This document shows positions 1 to 6,165 of a stretch of 6,165 bases of DNA, piece by piece. The translations under genes and the position numbers were made by a program. The stretch spans positions 1-6,165 of the forward strand of contig JAOZJV010000236.1 in assembly GCA_029935695.1 (NCBI GenBank), given 5' to 3'. A model generated the notes under the pieces. It was not told the DNA's origin. It did no database searches and saw nothing but the letters and a program-made list of their open reading frames with translations. The stretch's first letter is position 1. The number at the start of each line of letters is the position of its first letter. The DNA is from Candidatus Krumholzibacteriia bacterium (GTDB lineage Bacteria; Krumholzibacteriota; Krumholzibacteriia; LZORAL124-64-63).

Positions 1-894
1 GGCCCAATCGGTTTCACCTTTCAGCAAAATGGTCTCCGGATCATAATTCACAACGAAGGAGAAATCCTGTTGGTCGGCCTGGGTGATTTCTGTCCCGGCA
101 ATGTCCCGGCTGGTGAAACGCATTTCAAACTCACCACTGTCCAGCACCCTGCTCCAGGGGTCAAAACCCGACCCGTCGTTCTGGAAAAGAAAATCATCTC
201 TCTCATGGAAGAAGGAGAAGCTGTCGCCGGTGGCCTCGTTGAATAATCGCGGGTGCCAGCAGTCGGAAATTTCAGGGTCGCAGTTGTCTTCCATGAGGCG
301 CCATTTGTAACCCATGATGCCGTCATCGTAAGGAAAGACAGTGTCCATCTGGTCGATCACCATGCCAGGCAGGCCATCCAGAACGGGAGTGCTTGCGCGC
401 CATAGCAGATGCAGAGGTTGTTTGAAACCCACCGTATCGGGCACAGACGTGGACATGGCTAAAGTATCTCCACCGACAATACGAAAATAGGCCATTTCAG
501 GATATGGCGAGACATCGGTGGCGAAGATTCTCACCCGGCAGTTTTCTCCGGCATATTGGCCCAGATCAACTGCCGCATTCCACTCAATGTTCAGGCCTGA
601 TCCGGAGTAGACCATGGGGCCAACATCCCCGGACACGGTTTGGCATAAAATGCTCCAGGTGTTTCCCCCATCCAGTGATGCCACCGCGCTGATATACATG
701 GCATCGCCATCATCATCCTGCAGATCGTAGGTGATACCGATATTGGTTGTGCCGGCCACCTGCTGCACCTGGATATTGCTCACTGCAGGTATCGCAGCCC
801 AGCTGAAGGATGCGCTCAGCAGCAGGATAAGAGCCATGGCTGCCACCGGTTTCGACGGCATGCCACCAATATATTTTCCCCATTGGATTCTCAT
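1..894 (-). CDS. Secreted beta-sandwich protein of unknown function, N-terminal part (298 residues, runs off the left edge)
   Basis: The frame is open from the ATG at 894 to base 1 with no stop, so the C-terminus is missing. A good ribosome binding site (AAAAGGGGA, 901-909) lies 6 bases before the ATG. Residues 1-33 look like a signal peptide: basic K/R residues at 2, 7 and 15, a hydrophobic core around MALILLLSASFSWA, and probable cleavage after A33 or A34. There is no lipobox cysteine. Residues about 35-128 (from PAVSNIQVQQ to VRIFATD) resemble the beta-sandwich module that in many secreted proteins precedes a formylglycine-generating-enzyme-like (SUMF1) domain, with the typical YDLQDDDGD and SLDGGNTW patterns. 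No SUMF1 domain follows. Residues about 160-290 look instead like a second Ig-like domain (LLWRASTPV, YDDGIMGYKWRL, EFEMRFTSRDIAG, FSFVVNYDPET). The gene follows the sorting-domain gene after 24 bp, probably on the same transcript. The exact function is unknown; an extracellular surface or adhesive role is inferred. Confidence 0.8.
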   Translation of the reverse strand, partial: MRIQWGKYIGGMPSKPVAAMALILLLSASFSWAAIPAVSNIQVQQVAGTTNIGITYDLQDDDGDAMYISAVASLDGGNTWSILCQTVSGDVGPMVYSGSGLNIEWNAAVDLGQYAGENCRVRIFATDVSPYPEMAYFRIVGGDTLAMSTSVPDTVGFKQPLHLLWRASTPVLDGLPGMVIDQMDTVFPYDDGIMGYKWRLMEDNCDPEISDCWHPRLFNEATGDSFSFFHERDDFLFQNDGSGFDPWSRVLDSGEFEMRFTSRDIAGTEITQADQQDFSFVVNYDPETILLKGETDWA

Positions 895-918
895 GATAAT
901 TCCCCTTTTAAAACAAAA

Positions 919-1362
919 TTACTTGATCAAAGTCATGCGTTGGCTGGCAGAAAATGAGCCGGCTTTAAGCCGGTACAGATAGACGCCGCCGGCCACACTT
1001 TGTCCGGTGTTGTCGCGTCCATTCCATACTGCTTCATGGGAACCGGCGGCCAGCAACTGGCCTGCCTCCAGGGTTCTGACCAGACTGCCTTTGAGGTCAT
1101 AAACAGCCAGGTGCGCCTGAGCAGGTTGGGCCAGTCGAAACTTGATCGTTGTGCGGGGATTGAAAGGGTTGGGGTGGCATGGAGAGAGAGTGCTCACCAG
1201 AGGAATCACGGGAAGATCATCAACTGCGCTGATGCCGATGGTGTTGATGGAGAAAATTCCCGAATCCTGGTAGCCGGTTTCAGCGCCGGCAGTTCCGGAA
1301 AACAACAAAGTGATCCCCAGAATTGTCAGCACAGAAACGATTTTCCGTTTGGTTGAAAACAT
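919..1362 (-). CDS. Small exported protein made of a signal peptide and a C-terminal FlgD-Ig-like/Por-type sorting domain
   Basis: The protein has 147 residues. A GTG at 1407 in the same frame would add 15 residues before the signal peptide. The ATG at 1362 is preferred because GAAAGG lies 7 bases upstream and it starts MFSTKRK, a proper basic n-region. Residues 8-22 are hydrophobic and AGA ends at 27, a standard signal peptidase I site. Residues 28-56 are a short linker ending ISAVDDLPVIPL. Residues about 57-147 form the domain found at the C-terminus of many secreted proteins in FCB-type bacteria: LSPCHPNPFNPRTTIKF, VYDLKGSLVRTL, EAVWNGRDNTGQ, VAGGVYLYRLKAG and a basic end MTLIK. In type IX secretion organisms such domains direct transport and surface attachment, and the fold resembles the FlgD Ig domain. 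Here almost no cargo separates signal and sorting domain, which is unusual. It could be an internally deleted relic, a small surface protein, or a partner of the protein encoded next. Domain identity is fairly sure, function is not. Confidence 0.85.
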   Translation of the reverse strand: MFSTKRKIVSVLTILGITLLFSGTAGAETGYQDSGIFSINTIGISAVDDLPVIPLVSTLSPCHPNPFNPRTTIKFRLAQPAQAHLAVYDLKGSLVRTLEAGQLLAAGSHEAVWNGRDNTGQSVAGGVYLYRLKAGSFSASQRMTLIK

Positions 1363-1369
1363 GGCAAGG

Positions 1370-1375
1370 CCTTTC
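1370..1375 (-). promoter_or_regulatory. Ribosome binding site of the small sorting-domain gene
   Basis: GAAAGG stands 7 bases before the ATG at 1362. It decides the start in favour of that ATG over the in-frame GTG at 1407, which would put extra residues ahead of the signal peptide. Confidence 0.7.
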
Positions 1376-1459
1376 GTTTGCCCTAAAAAGCCAATGCCCC
1401 TGCACACCCCTTGGTCTTGGTGTCATGACCTCAGCTTATGGATTTTTTTTGATTCAGGC

Positions 1460-1490
1460 AAAAAGAATTTTCATCCGGGCCCCGGAAAAT
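1460..1490 (-). terminator. Possible intrinsic terminator downstream of pgpA
   Basis: On the minus strand ATTTT-CCGG, a GGC loop, then CCGG, a bulged ATG and AAAAT can pair. This is followed after two bases by TTTTT, 17 bases beyond the pgpA stop. The bulge and the A/T-rich lower stem make it weaker than the terminator after mglA. A second weak A/T hairpin (TTTTTG/CAAAAA, 1446-1464) overlaps its tail. The rest of the 144-bp gap (1363-1506) holds an 8-base palindrome, GTCATGAC at 1422-1429, and no convincing promoter, although the downstream gene presumably needs one if this terminator works. Confidence 0.45.
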
Positions 1491-1506
1491 CTCTGCGCCC
1501 CCATCC

Positions 1507-1989
1507 TTAAACCAGATTCCATCCCAACAGGTAAGCCGTAGCCTGAGTGGCAATGGCAGCCAGAATTCCAGCGCCGATATCATCCAACATGATACCCAGA
1601 CCACCACCCAGTTTTTCAAGTTTGCGCACACCCAGAGGTTTGAGGATGTCAAAGAATCGGAACCAGAAAAATCCGGCAATCCAACCGGCCAACCCGGCAT
1701 TCAAGGCGAAGTATGTCACCAGCATACCGGCCACTTCGTCGATGACCACCAGAGAAGGATCTTCACCGTGGATCTGTTCCAGCCTGGTAGCGATGGGAAT
1801 ACCAATCAAAGTCACAGCCACCAGCATCGCCCCTTGCAGCCACAAGGGAATGGGCCCGATAAAGGTCCAGCTCAACCACCACAAGGCAGTGACTCCGGCA
1901 CTGGCCACCGTGGCCGGAGCGATGGGTGCAAAGCCTGTCCAGAAGAAGGTGCCGAGGGCGTACAGCAATGGGCGAGGCATGCGGTCCAT
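1507..1989 (-). CDS. pgpA: Phosphatidylglycerophosphatase A (PgpA family)
   Basis: This 160-residue integral membrane phosphatase removes the phosphate from phosphatidylglycerol phosphate to give phosphatidylglycerol, the last step of that phospholipid branch. The family signatures are visible: an N-terminal GTFFWTGFAPIAPATVAS (residues 13-30, like the SPxAPGTxGS segment), DPSLVVIDEVAGM (77-89, with the conserved D84-E85), FRFFDILKP (110-118) and GGLGIMLDDIGAG (129-141, with D136-D137). The acidic residues probably bind the magnesium needed for catalysis. Hydrophobic stretches around 33-66, 86-111 and 139-157 fit several membrane spans. The frame is open further upstream to about 2085, but the ATG at 1989 has GAAAGG 6 bases before it and gives the usual family length. 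The gene lies past the terminator of the dnaX cluster, so it is probably a separate transcription unit. The family assignment is strong. Confidence 0.93.
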   Translation of the reverse strand: MDRMPRPLLYALGTFFWTGFAPIAPATVASAGVTALWWLSWTFIGPIPLWLQGAMLVAVTLIGIPIATRLEQIHGEDPSLVVIDEVAGMLVTYFALNAGLAGWIAGFFWFRFFDILKPLGVRKLEKLGGGLGIMLDDIGAGILAAIATQATAYLLGWNLV

Positions 1990-1995
1990 GATTGG

Positions 1996-2001
1996 CCTTT
2001 C
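1996..2001 (-). promoter_or_regulatory. Ribosome binding site of pgpA
   Basis: GAAAGG, 6 bases before the ATG at 1989. It fixes the start of pgpA and rules out the longer reading frame that begins in the terminator region. Confidence 0.7.
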
Positions 2002-2035
2002 AAGGGAAACGAAACGTGTAAGAAAAAGAGGATCT

Positions 2036-2046
2036 AATATATAGCA
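2036..2046 (-). promoter_or_regulatory. Candidate extended -10 promoter element for pgpA
   Basis: The minus strand reads TGCTATATATT here, matching the TGn-TATAnT pattern of extended -10 promoters. It would start RNA near 2030, giving a leader of about 40 bases before pgpA. No good -35 hexamer is present at 17 bases spacing. It sits between the terminator of the upstream cluster and pgpA, where a promoter is expected. The promoter consensus of this lineage is unknown to me, so this is tentative. Confidence 0.35.
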
Positions 2047-2056
2047 TGGATTGGGG

Positions 2057-2094
2057 CATGGGTAGTGCATTCCCCCAGGGGGCATCAGCCCATG
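2057..2094. repeat. Nested inverted repeats between the mglA terminator and pgpA
   Basis: Outer arms CATGGG (2057-2062) and CCCATG (2089-2094) flank an inner perfect palindrome CCCCCAGGGGG (2072-2082). The inner palindrome has only one base between its halves, so it fits a dimeric protein site in DNA better than an RNA hairpin. It lies just upstream of the candidate pgpA promoter and could be an operator, or simply a chance G/C palindrome. Confidence 0.4.
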
Positions 2095-2125
2095 AAAAAC
2101 GCTCCCCGAATTTTTTCAGGAAGCG
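2095..2125 (-). terminator. Strong intrinsic terminator after mglA
   Basis: On the minus strand CGCTTCCTGAA and TTCGGGGAGCG form an 11-bp stem (two G-T pairs) closed by an AAAA tetraloop and followed directly by TTTTT. It begins 26 bases after the mglA stop. Its placement ends the dnaX-ybaB-recR-mglB-mglA transcript and separates it from pgpA. Confidence 0.88.
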
Positions 2126-2151
2126 CCAATTCAAAACAAATTTTTGGAGAC

Positions 2152-2742
<591 letters not shown>

Positions 2743-2748
2743 GGCTTA

Positions 2749-2755
2749 CCCTTTC
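2749..2755 (-). promoter_or_regulatory. Ribosome binding site for the GTG start of mglA
   Basis: GAAAGGG lies 6 bases before the GTG at 2742 and supports a non-ATG start for the GTPase. The surrounding TTGAAAGG is the same as in front of pgpA and ybaB. Confidence 0.75.
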
Positions 2756-2793
2756 AATTGGCGGACTTTCCGCCTTGCAGGATTCAATCCCAA

Positions 2794-3291
2794 CTAATCT
2801 ACAAACAGACTGTCGATTTCAGCTTCAACCTCACGGGTGAAACCATCATCGAACGCGTCGTATTCTTCGTTCCGGTACTCCAGTTTTTCAAACAATTTTG
2901 CAATGATCACATCAAGTTCCTCCACAGCCCGCTTGACCCGCAAACGAACAAGACCCAAGGTGGTGCTGCGGTCAAACAGGACCACCAGAACCACGCCCTG
3001 GCCTATCTTGCCCAGGTACATGCTGTCCTTGGCCCCTTGATGGTAGAGGGTGCTGAAATCTTTTTCGCCAATGAGTTTTGCCAGTTGGTAATTTGCTTCG
3101 AAATCGGCGGCGCAAAGAGAAGAGAAGCTGGTCAGGTCGAATTCCACATCCGGGCCACATTGGCTGATCAATTGACCAGTTCGATCGATGAGAATCACAT
3201 TGCGGCACTGGCTGCTTTTAAGCAGGTCTTCCAGGACGTTGTTGATCGCCCAATAATCTTCTTCGAAGATGGCCCATTCTGCTCGAACCAT
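2794..3291 (-). CDS. mglB: MglB-like roadblock/LC7 domain protein, GTPase-activating partner of MglA
   Basis: This 165-residue cytoplasmic protein belongs to the roadblock/LC7 family, whose MglB members form homodimers that bind one MglA and stimulate GTP hydrolysis, keeping MglA at one pole. Visible family features are an N-terminal helix (residues 8-27), NVILIDRTGQLIS (31-43), a helix LAKLIGEKDFSTLYHQG (70-86), the strand VVLVVLFDRSTTLGLVRL (100-117) and the long helix VKRAVEELDVIIAKLFEKL (119-137). An acidic tail (138-165) probably contains the C-terminal helix that contacts MglA in known complexes. Pairing with the adjacent mglA gene makes the MglB assignment firmer than a generic roadblock call. 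The ATG at 3291 is chosen over an upstream GTG at 3330 because AGGGAG lies 6 bases before it and the extra 13 residues have no family counterpart. A hairpin touches this ribosome binding site. The gap to recR is 108 bp. Confidence 0.92.
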   Translation of the reverse strand: MVRAEWAIFEEDYWAINNVLEDLLKSSQCRNVILIDRTGQLISQCGPDVEFDLTSFSSLCAADFEANYQLAKLIGEKDFSTLYHQGAKDSMYLGKIGQGVVLVVLFDRSTTLGLVRLRVKRAVEELDVIIAKLFEKLEYRNEEYDAFDDGFTREVEAEIDSLFVD

Positions 3292-3297
3292 GAATAA

Positions 3298-3303
3298 CTC
3301 CCT
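3298..3303 (-). promoter_or_regulatory. Ribosome binding site of mglB, overlapped by a hairpin
   Basis: AGGGAG, 6 bases before the ATG at 3291. It is the best ribosome binding site in the cluster after that of dnaX. Its first two bases are shared with the 3' arm of the hairpin at 3302-3320, so folding could limit ribosome access. Confidence 0.7.
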
Positions 3304-3320
3304 GCCGGGTTTTGCGGCAG
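3302..3320 (-). promoter_or_regulatory. Hairpin abutting the mglB ribosome binding site
   Basis: On the minus strand CTGCCG and CGGCAG form a perfect 6-bp G/C-rich stem around a CAAAACC loop. The 3' arm shares two bases with the AGGGAG site. No T-run follows, so it is not a terminator. It could tune translation of mglB relative to mglA. The structure is seen; the regulatory role is inferred. Confidence 0.5.
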
Positions 3321-3375
3321 CTGGTGACACTCGGATTGACGTTCTCTAAAAGATTATCGTCCGCCCGGCCCACCA

Positions 3376-3397
3376 CTTGATGAAATATTCCATCAAG
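3376..3397 (-). other. Hairpin just downstream of recR
   Basis: On the minus strand CTTGATGGA and TTCATCAAG form a 9-bp stem (one G-T pair) with an ATAT loop, starting 2 bases after the recR stop. It lacks a T-run, so it is not a typical terminator. It may stabilise the 3' end of the upstream message or mark an RNA processing site between recR and mglB. About 20 bases further downstream a GATAAT (3353-3358) resembles a -10 element but has no matching -35. Confidence 0.5.
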
Positions 3398-3399
3398 AA

Positions 3400-4026
3400 T
3401 TAAAAAGTTCGGCGCCCCATGAATGCGCGCTGCAGAGTGACCTCATCGGTGTAGGCCAGAGCGCCCCCCACAGGGATCCCCGTGGCCAAGCGGGTCATGG
3501 AGACAGAACCACCTTCGAGCATCTGCTGCATGTAAAGGGCCGTGGTTTCACCCTCCACGCTGGAGTCCAGGGCGATGATCACCTCTTTCACACCATCGGT
3601 GCGGATTCGTTCCGCCAACCGCTCAAAAGGCAGATCGCCGGCGCGCACCCCATCCAAAGGAGACAGCAGACGGCCGAGGACAAAATACCGTCCCTGAAAA
3701 AAACCTGCTTTTTCAAAAGGCAGAATATCAACGGGGCTGGCCACGATGCACAACTGGGAAGGGTCGCGACGATCACTGCTGCAAATCCGGCAGGGATCAG
3801 GTTCGGTGATGGCTCCGCAGTTGCTGCAGTTGGTCACCTTTTCACCGGCCTCGGAGGCAGCGGACAGCAAATCTTCGGCGGCAGCTTCTTCAGCAATAAG
3901 ATGCAGGGCAATGCGGGTGGCGGATTTGCGTCCCAATCCCGGCAGGCGGCTGAGACTGCGCACCAGACGTTCGAGGGCGGGTGATTGAAATTCCCCGCCC
4001 TCGTTAGTCTCAAACGATCGGCTCAT
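3400..4026 (-). CDS. recR: Recombination mediator protein RecR
   Basis: This 208-residue protein works with RecF and/or RecO to load RecA on gapped single-stranded DNA in recombinational repair. Domains in order are a helix-hairpin-helix LPGLGRKSATRIALHLI (28-44), a zinc finger with C67-x2-C70 and C79-x2-C82, a TOPRIM domain starting LCIVASPVDILPFEKAG (92-108), the signature YFVLGRLLSPLDGV (114-127) and a C-terminal Walker-B-like region ending TGIPVGGALAYTDEVTLQRAF. The first TOPRIM acidic position, glutamate in many RecR proteins, is alanine here (A96). RecR is not catalytic and this position varies, so function is probably unaffected. The N-terminus is about 10 residues longer than in E. 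coli. The ATG lies 3 bases after the ybaB stop and has only a weak ATGGG site upstream, so translation is probably coupled to ybaB. Length and order match the usual ybaB-recR pair. Confidence 0.97.
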   Translation of the reverse strand: MSRSFETNEGGEFQSPALERLVRSLSRLPGLGRKSATRIALHLIAEEAAAEDLLSAASEAGEKVTNCSNCGAITEPDPCRICSSDRRDPSQLCIVASPVDILPFEKAGFFQGRYFVLGRLLSPLDGVRAGDLPFERLAERIRTDGVKEVIIALDSSVEGETTALYMQQMLEGGSVSMTRLATGIPVGGALAYTDEVTLQRAFMGRRTF

Positions 4027-4029
4027 GGA

Positions 4030-4338
4030 TCAACCCATACCGGGAATGTTCATACCACCGGTGACGCTGCCCATGTCTTTTTCAACCATGGCATCCACCA
4101 GCCGGGCGGCTTCGTTCACGGCCGAGGCCACCAGGTCCTGCAGGAATTCCACATCCTCGGGATCCACACATTCGGGAGAGATGACCAGATTGGTGACCTT
4201 ATGTTTCCCGTTCATGGTGACTTTGACCTGGCCGCCGCCAACCTCGGCGGTCACCTCTTTACCTTCCAGTTCCTTCTGGGTTTTTTCCATTTTGGCCTGC
4301 ATCTGCTGGGCCTGTTTCATCAGGGCGCGCATATCCAT
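4030..4338 (-). CDS. ybaB: YbaB/EbfC family nucleoid-associated protein
   Basis: This 102-residue protein belongs to the YbaB/EbfC family, whose dimers bind DNA and affect nucleoid structure and expression. The typical start MDMRALMKQAQQMQAKMEKTQ forms a long basic N-terminal helix. It is followed by KEVTAEVGGGQVKVTMNGKHKVTNLVISPECV (27-58), the conserved beta-sheet core, and a helix with FLQDLVASAVNEAARLVD (65-82). The glycine- and methionine-rich tail (SVTGGMNIPGMG) is also common in the family. The ATG at 4338 has GAAAGGA 10 bases upstream; the ATG two codons later would be too far away. It sits in its usual place between dnaX and recR, 38 bp after dnaX and 3 bp before recR. Confidence 0.96.
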   Translation of the reverse strand: MDMRALMKQAQQMQAKMEKTQKELEGKEVTAEVGGGQVKVTMNGKHKVTNLVISPECVDPEDVEFLQDLVASAVNEAARLVDAMVEKDMGSVTGGMNIPGMG

Positions 4339-4356
4339 GGTGCTTCGGTCCTTTCA

Positions 4357-4374
4357 AGAGCCACAACGGGCTCT
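4357..4374 (-). other. Hairpin in the dnaX-ybaB gap
   Basis: On the minus strand AGAGCC and GGCTCT form a 6-bp stem around a CGTTGT loop, starting 2 bases after the dnaX stop and ending one base before the GAAAGGA site of ybaB. No T-run follows. A ribosome finishing dnaX would open it, so it could couple ybaB translation to dnaX or temper it. The role is inferred. Confidence 0.45.
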
Positions 4375-4376
4375 CT

Positions 4377-6098
4377 TTAGTTTTTATCTTTGGTCCATTG
4401 ATCACGATCATCGGCGGGCAGTGGTTTACCACCCAGAGTATCCACAAGATCACCGAGAGTAGCATCGGTGGCGCATGCTTTGTTCAACTCTTCCACAGCT
4501 GTGGGAGCCACTTCACGGCGGATATCCTCTTTGACTTCATGGGCCTGTCCCTGGCTGCCCAACAGCAGCTCCACCTTGATGGGCCGGCCAAACTGATTGC
4601 CGGCTGCTTTTTCCAATTCAGGAATATCAGCCTTGATCATGTTGACCTTGAACTTCTTGTCTTCATCAAAAGCAATGGTCATGCGCCCGGAATCTGCTTC
4701 CAGGGAAGGCAGTCCTTCCATCAGGCAGGCCGCCAGGGCAGGCTTGATGCTCATCAGGTTGTTGATCAACTGGGTCCAGCCAGGCACGGTGTCGCCTGCC
4801 GCTGGAACAACCGTAGCCGCAACTGGACGAGGCTTGGAAGCTGCCGCAGGCTGGGCTGGCCGGGCCTGCACCCCGGAGCCGGGACCTGAACTGGAAACCG
4901 ATCGGGGAGCTGGGGCGGCAAAACGCCCACCGCCTCCGCCACCGCCGGCTGCCGAAGCAGCTCCACCAAGGGCCTCCAGCCGGTTGGCCAGATCAGACAG
5001 CAAAACCCTGGATTCAAAGCGGCAATACTCAACCAAAGAGGCTTCCAGCATAATACGTGGCTGGGTGCTGCGGTGAATTCGCTCAAAATGTCGAGCCGAA
5101 CGATCAATCAACGCCAGCAGATCCTGCTCTGAAAAATTAGCGGCCTGCACACCAAGTTGCTGCACCTGCTCATCGGGCAGATCCACCATGCCTGCCAGTT
5201 CCCTGTCTATTTTCAGCAGCATAAGATTGCGGAAATTGCTCACCACACCCCTTGCAAAGGCATCCAGGCTTTGACCCGCACTGCTGATGTCTTCCACCAG
5301 CCGCAGGGCCCGGGCGGCATCTTTGCTGATGATGGCTTCGTTCAGCTCCACAAAAAGCTGCGAGCGCACCAGTCCAAAAGCTGACACCACTGTATCTTCG
5401 GAAATGGTCCCGTCACACCCGGCAATCACCTGATCCAATAAACTCAACCCATCGCGCACACTGCCCTCGGCCAAACTCACCAAAAGGCGCAACCCGCTCT
5501 CTTCGAGGGTGATGCCCTCGGCCTCGGCAATACGCACCATGTGAGCACTCAATTCATCCCGGGTCAGCAACCGAAAATCAAAGCGCTGGCAGCGGGAAAG
5601 AATAGTGCGCGGAATTTTGTTGGGCTCGGTGGTGGCAAAAAAGAAAAACACCCGCTTGGGAGGCTCTTCCAAAATTTTCAACAGGGCATTAAAAGCCCCT
5701 TTGGAAAGCATATGAACTTCATCAATAATAAAAACCCGGCTGCTGCCCTCGCTCGGCGAGTACTGCGCCATCTCTTTAAGCTCACGGATATTATCCACAC
5801 CCGTGTTACTGGCTGCATCAATTTCCAGAACATCCAGATAACTGCCCTTGGCAATGGCCACACAGGTCTCGCAAGTCCCGCAAGGATCCCCCTCCCGATT
5901 GGTCTGGCAATTAATAGCCTTAGCCAACAACCGTGCAACGGTCGTCTTCCCACACCCCCGAGGCCCACTGAACAGATAAGCATGACTCAACTTATCCTTA
6001 GCCAAAGCAGCCCGCAAAGTCCCCGTAACATGGGTTTGCCCCACAACCGCATCAAACGTCTCCGGCCGATACTTCCGAGCAATAGCTTGATAAGACAT
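4377..6098 (-). CDS. dnaX: DNA polymerase III subunit tau (DnaX)
   Basis: This 573-residue protein is the ATPase of the clamp loader, which places the sliding clamp on primed DNA and, as tau, links polymerases in the replisome. Features in order are the start MSYQAIARKYRPETFDAVVG, Walker A GPRGCGKT (45-52), a zinc module with C64, C73, C76 and C79, Walker B VFIIDEVH (122-129), sensor 1 ATTEP (155-159), the SRC arginine finger (168-170) and sensor 2 GSVRDGLSLLDQ (212-223). Domain III ends near residue 376. A linker follows (about 376-437) with seven glycines in a row and A/P/S-rich sequence. Residues about 437-520 look like the tau C-terminal domain (GWTQLINNL to IKVELLLGS), with a short tail. 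The ATG has a GGAAGGG site 4 bases upstream. No slippery A-run lies at the linker, so a shorter gamma form by frameshifting is not evident. It is the first gene of the cluster, and its promoter lies beyond the window. Confidence 0.98.
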   Translation of the reverse strand: MSYQAIARKYRPETFDAVVGQTHVTGTLRAALAKDKLSHAYLFSGPRGCGKTTVARLLAKAINCQTNREGDPCGTCETCVAIAKGSYLDVLEIDAASNTGVDNIRELKEMAQYSPSEGSSRVFIIDEVHMLSKGAFNALLKILEEPPKRVFFFFATTEPNKIPRTILSRCQRFDFRLLTRDELSAHMVRIAEAEGITLEESGLRLLVSLAEGSVRDGLSLLDQVIAGCDGTISEDTVVSAFGLVRSQLFVELNEAIISKDAARALRLVEDISSAGQSLDAFARGVVSNFRNLMLLKIDRELAGMVDLPDEQVQQLGVQAANFSEQDLLALIDRSARHFERIHRSTQPRIMLEASLVEYCRFESRVLLSDLANRLEALGGAASAAGGGGGGGRFAAPAPRSVSSSGPGSGVQARPAQPAAASKPRPVAATVVPAAGDTVPGWTQLINNLMSIKPALAACLMEGLPSLEADSGRMTIAFDEDKKFKVNMIKADIPELEKAAGNQFGRPIKVELLLGSQGQAHEVKEDIRREVAPTAVEELNKACATDATLGDLVDTLGGKPLPADDRDQWTKDKN

Positions 6099-6128
6099 AC
6101 AACCCTTCCAATAACTACAACCACTAAC

Positions 6129-6165
<37 letters not shown>

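Noticed and set aside
48..326. 92-codon minus-strand frame at the left end
   Set aside because: It overlaps the partial secreted-protein gene in another frame. That gene has a signal peptide, a ribosome binding site and an uninterrupted 298-codon frame.
1363..1407. Upstream GTG start adding 15 residues to the sorting-domain protein
   Set aside because: It would place extra residues before a normal signal peptide, and the ribosome binding site fits the ATG at 1362.
2758..3297. Open frame of 179 codons on the plus strand opposite mglB
   Set aside because: It mirrors the mglB coding region almost exactly, as expected for a codon-bias shadow. The minus-strand product has clear roadblock features.
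3292..3330. Upstream GTG start for mglB
   Set aside because: The region contains a hairpin and the ribosome binding site of the ATG at 3291, and the extra 13 residues have no counterpart in MglB proteins.
3353..3381. Promoter for mglBA with GATAAT as -10
   Set aside because: The hexamer is good but nothing near 16-18 bases upstream resembles a -35 element. I kept it only as a remark under the hairpin.
3985..4462. Overlapping plus-strand open frames opposite ybaB and the dnaX end
   Set aside because: Both are antisense to confidently identified genes and encode histidine/phenylalanine- or serine-rich sequence without family features.
4890..5000. Possible programmed frameshift in dnaX producing a gamma form
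   Set aside because: The glycine linker is encoded by mixed GGN codons without a homopolymer or A-AAA-AAG type slippery site. The GGAAAAAGC further downstream is in the C-terminal domain, and the T-rich run near residue 151 lies inside the ATPase domain.

Overview
The window holds seven complete genes and one partial gene, all on the minus strand, so the biological order runs from high to low coordinates. No gene-free stretch exceeds 300 bases, and I see no tRNA, rRNA, CRISPR, insertion sequence or phage signal. The right end is a 35-base run of G, almost certainly a sequencing or contig-end artefact, so the dnaX promoter is not visible.

Region 1 (6098 down to 2152) is a five-gene cluster: dnaX (clamp-loader tau subunit), ybaB/ebfC (nucleoid-associated protein), recR (recombination mediator), an mglB-like roadblock/LC7 protein and an mglA-like small GTPase. 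dnaX-ybaB-recR is a widespread bacterial housekeeping block. Here it is extended by the MglA polarity GTPase and its MglB activating partner. The cluster ends at a strong intrinsic terminator just after mglA (2095-2125). Hairpins sit in the dnaX-ybaB gap, right after recR, and against the mglB ribosome binding site. The recR-mglB gap of 108 bp is the largest inside the cluster, so mglBA could also be expressed separately.

Region 2 (1989 down to 1507) is pgpA, the phosphatidylglycerophosphatase of phospholipid synthesis. It lies beyond the terminator, with a possible extended -10 promoter of its own and a weaker candidate terminator after it.

Region 3 (1362 down to 1) encodes two exported proteins 24 bp apart. 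The first is a 147-residue protein that is almost only a signal peptide plus a C-terminal FlgD-Ig-like/Por-type sorting domain containing HPNPFNP. The second is the first 298 residues of a secreted beta-sandwich protein that runs off the left edge.

Organism: the HPNPFNP-type C-terminal domain, Ig-like secreted proteins with fairly low cysteine content, the Thermus-like MglA/MglB pair and moderate GC suggest a Gram-negative member of the FCB-related candidate phyla (Krumholzibacteriota, Eisenbacteria, Latescibacterota or a relative). This is inferred from protein style alone. The G-tailed contig end suggests a metagenome assembly. Nothing here is clearly a new system. The most interesting points are the coupling of MglAB to the replication/recombination operon, possible RNA control of mglB, and the cargo-less sorting-domain protein.
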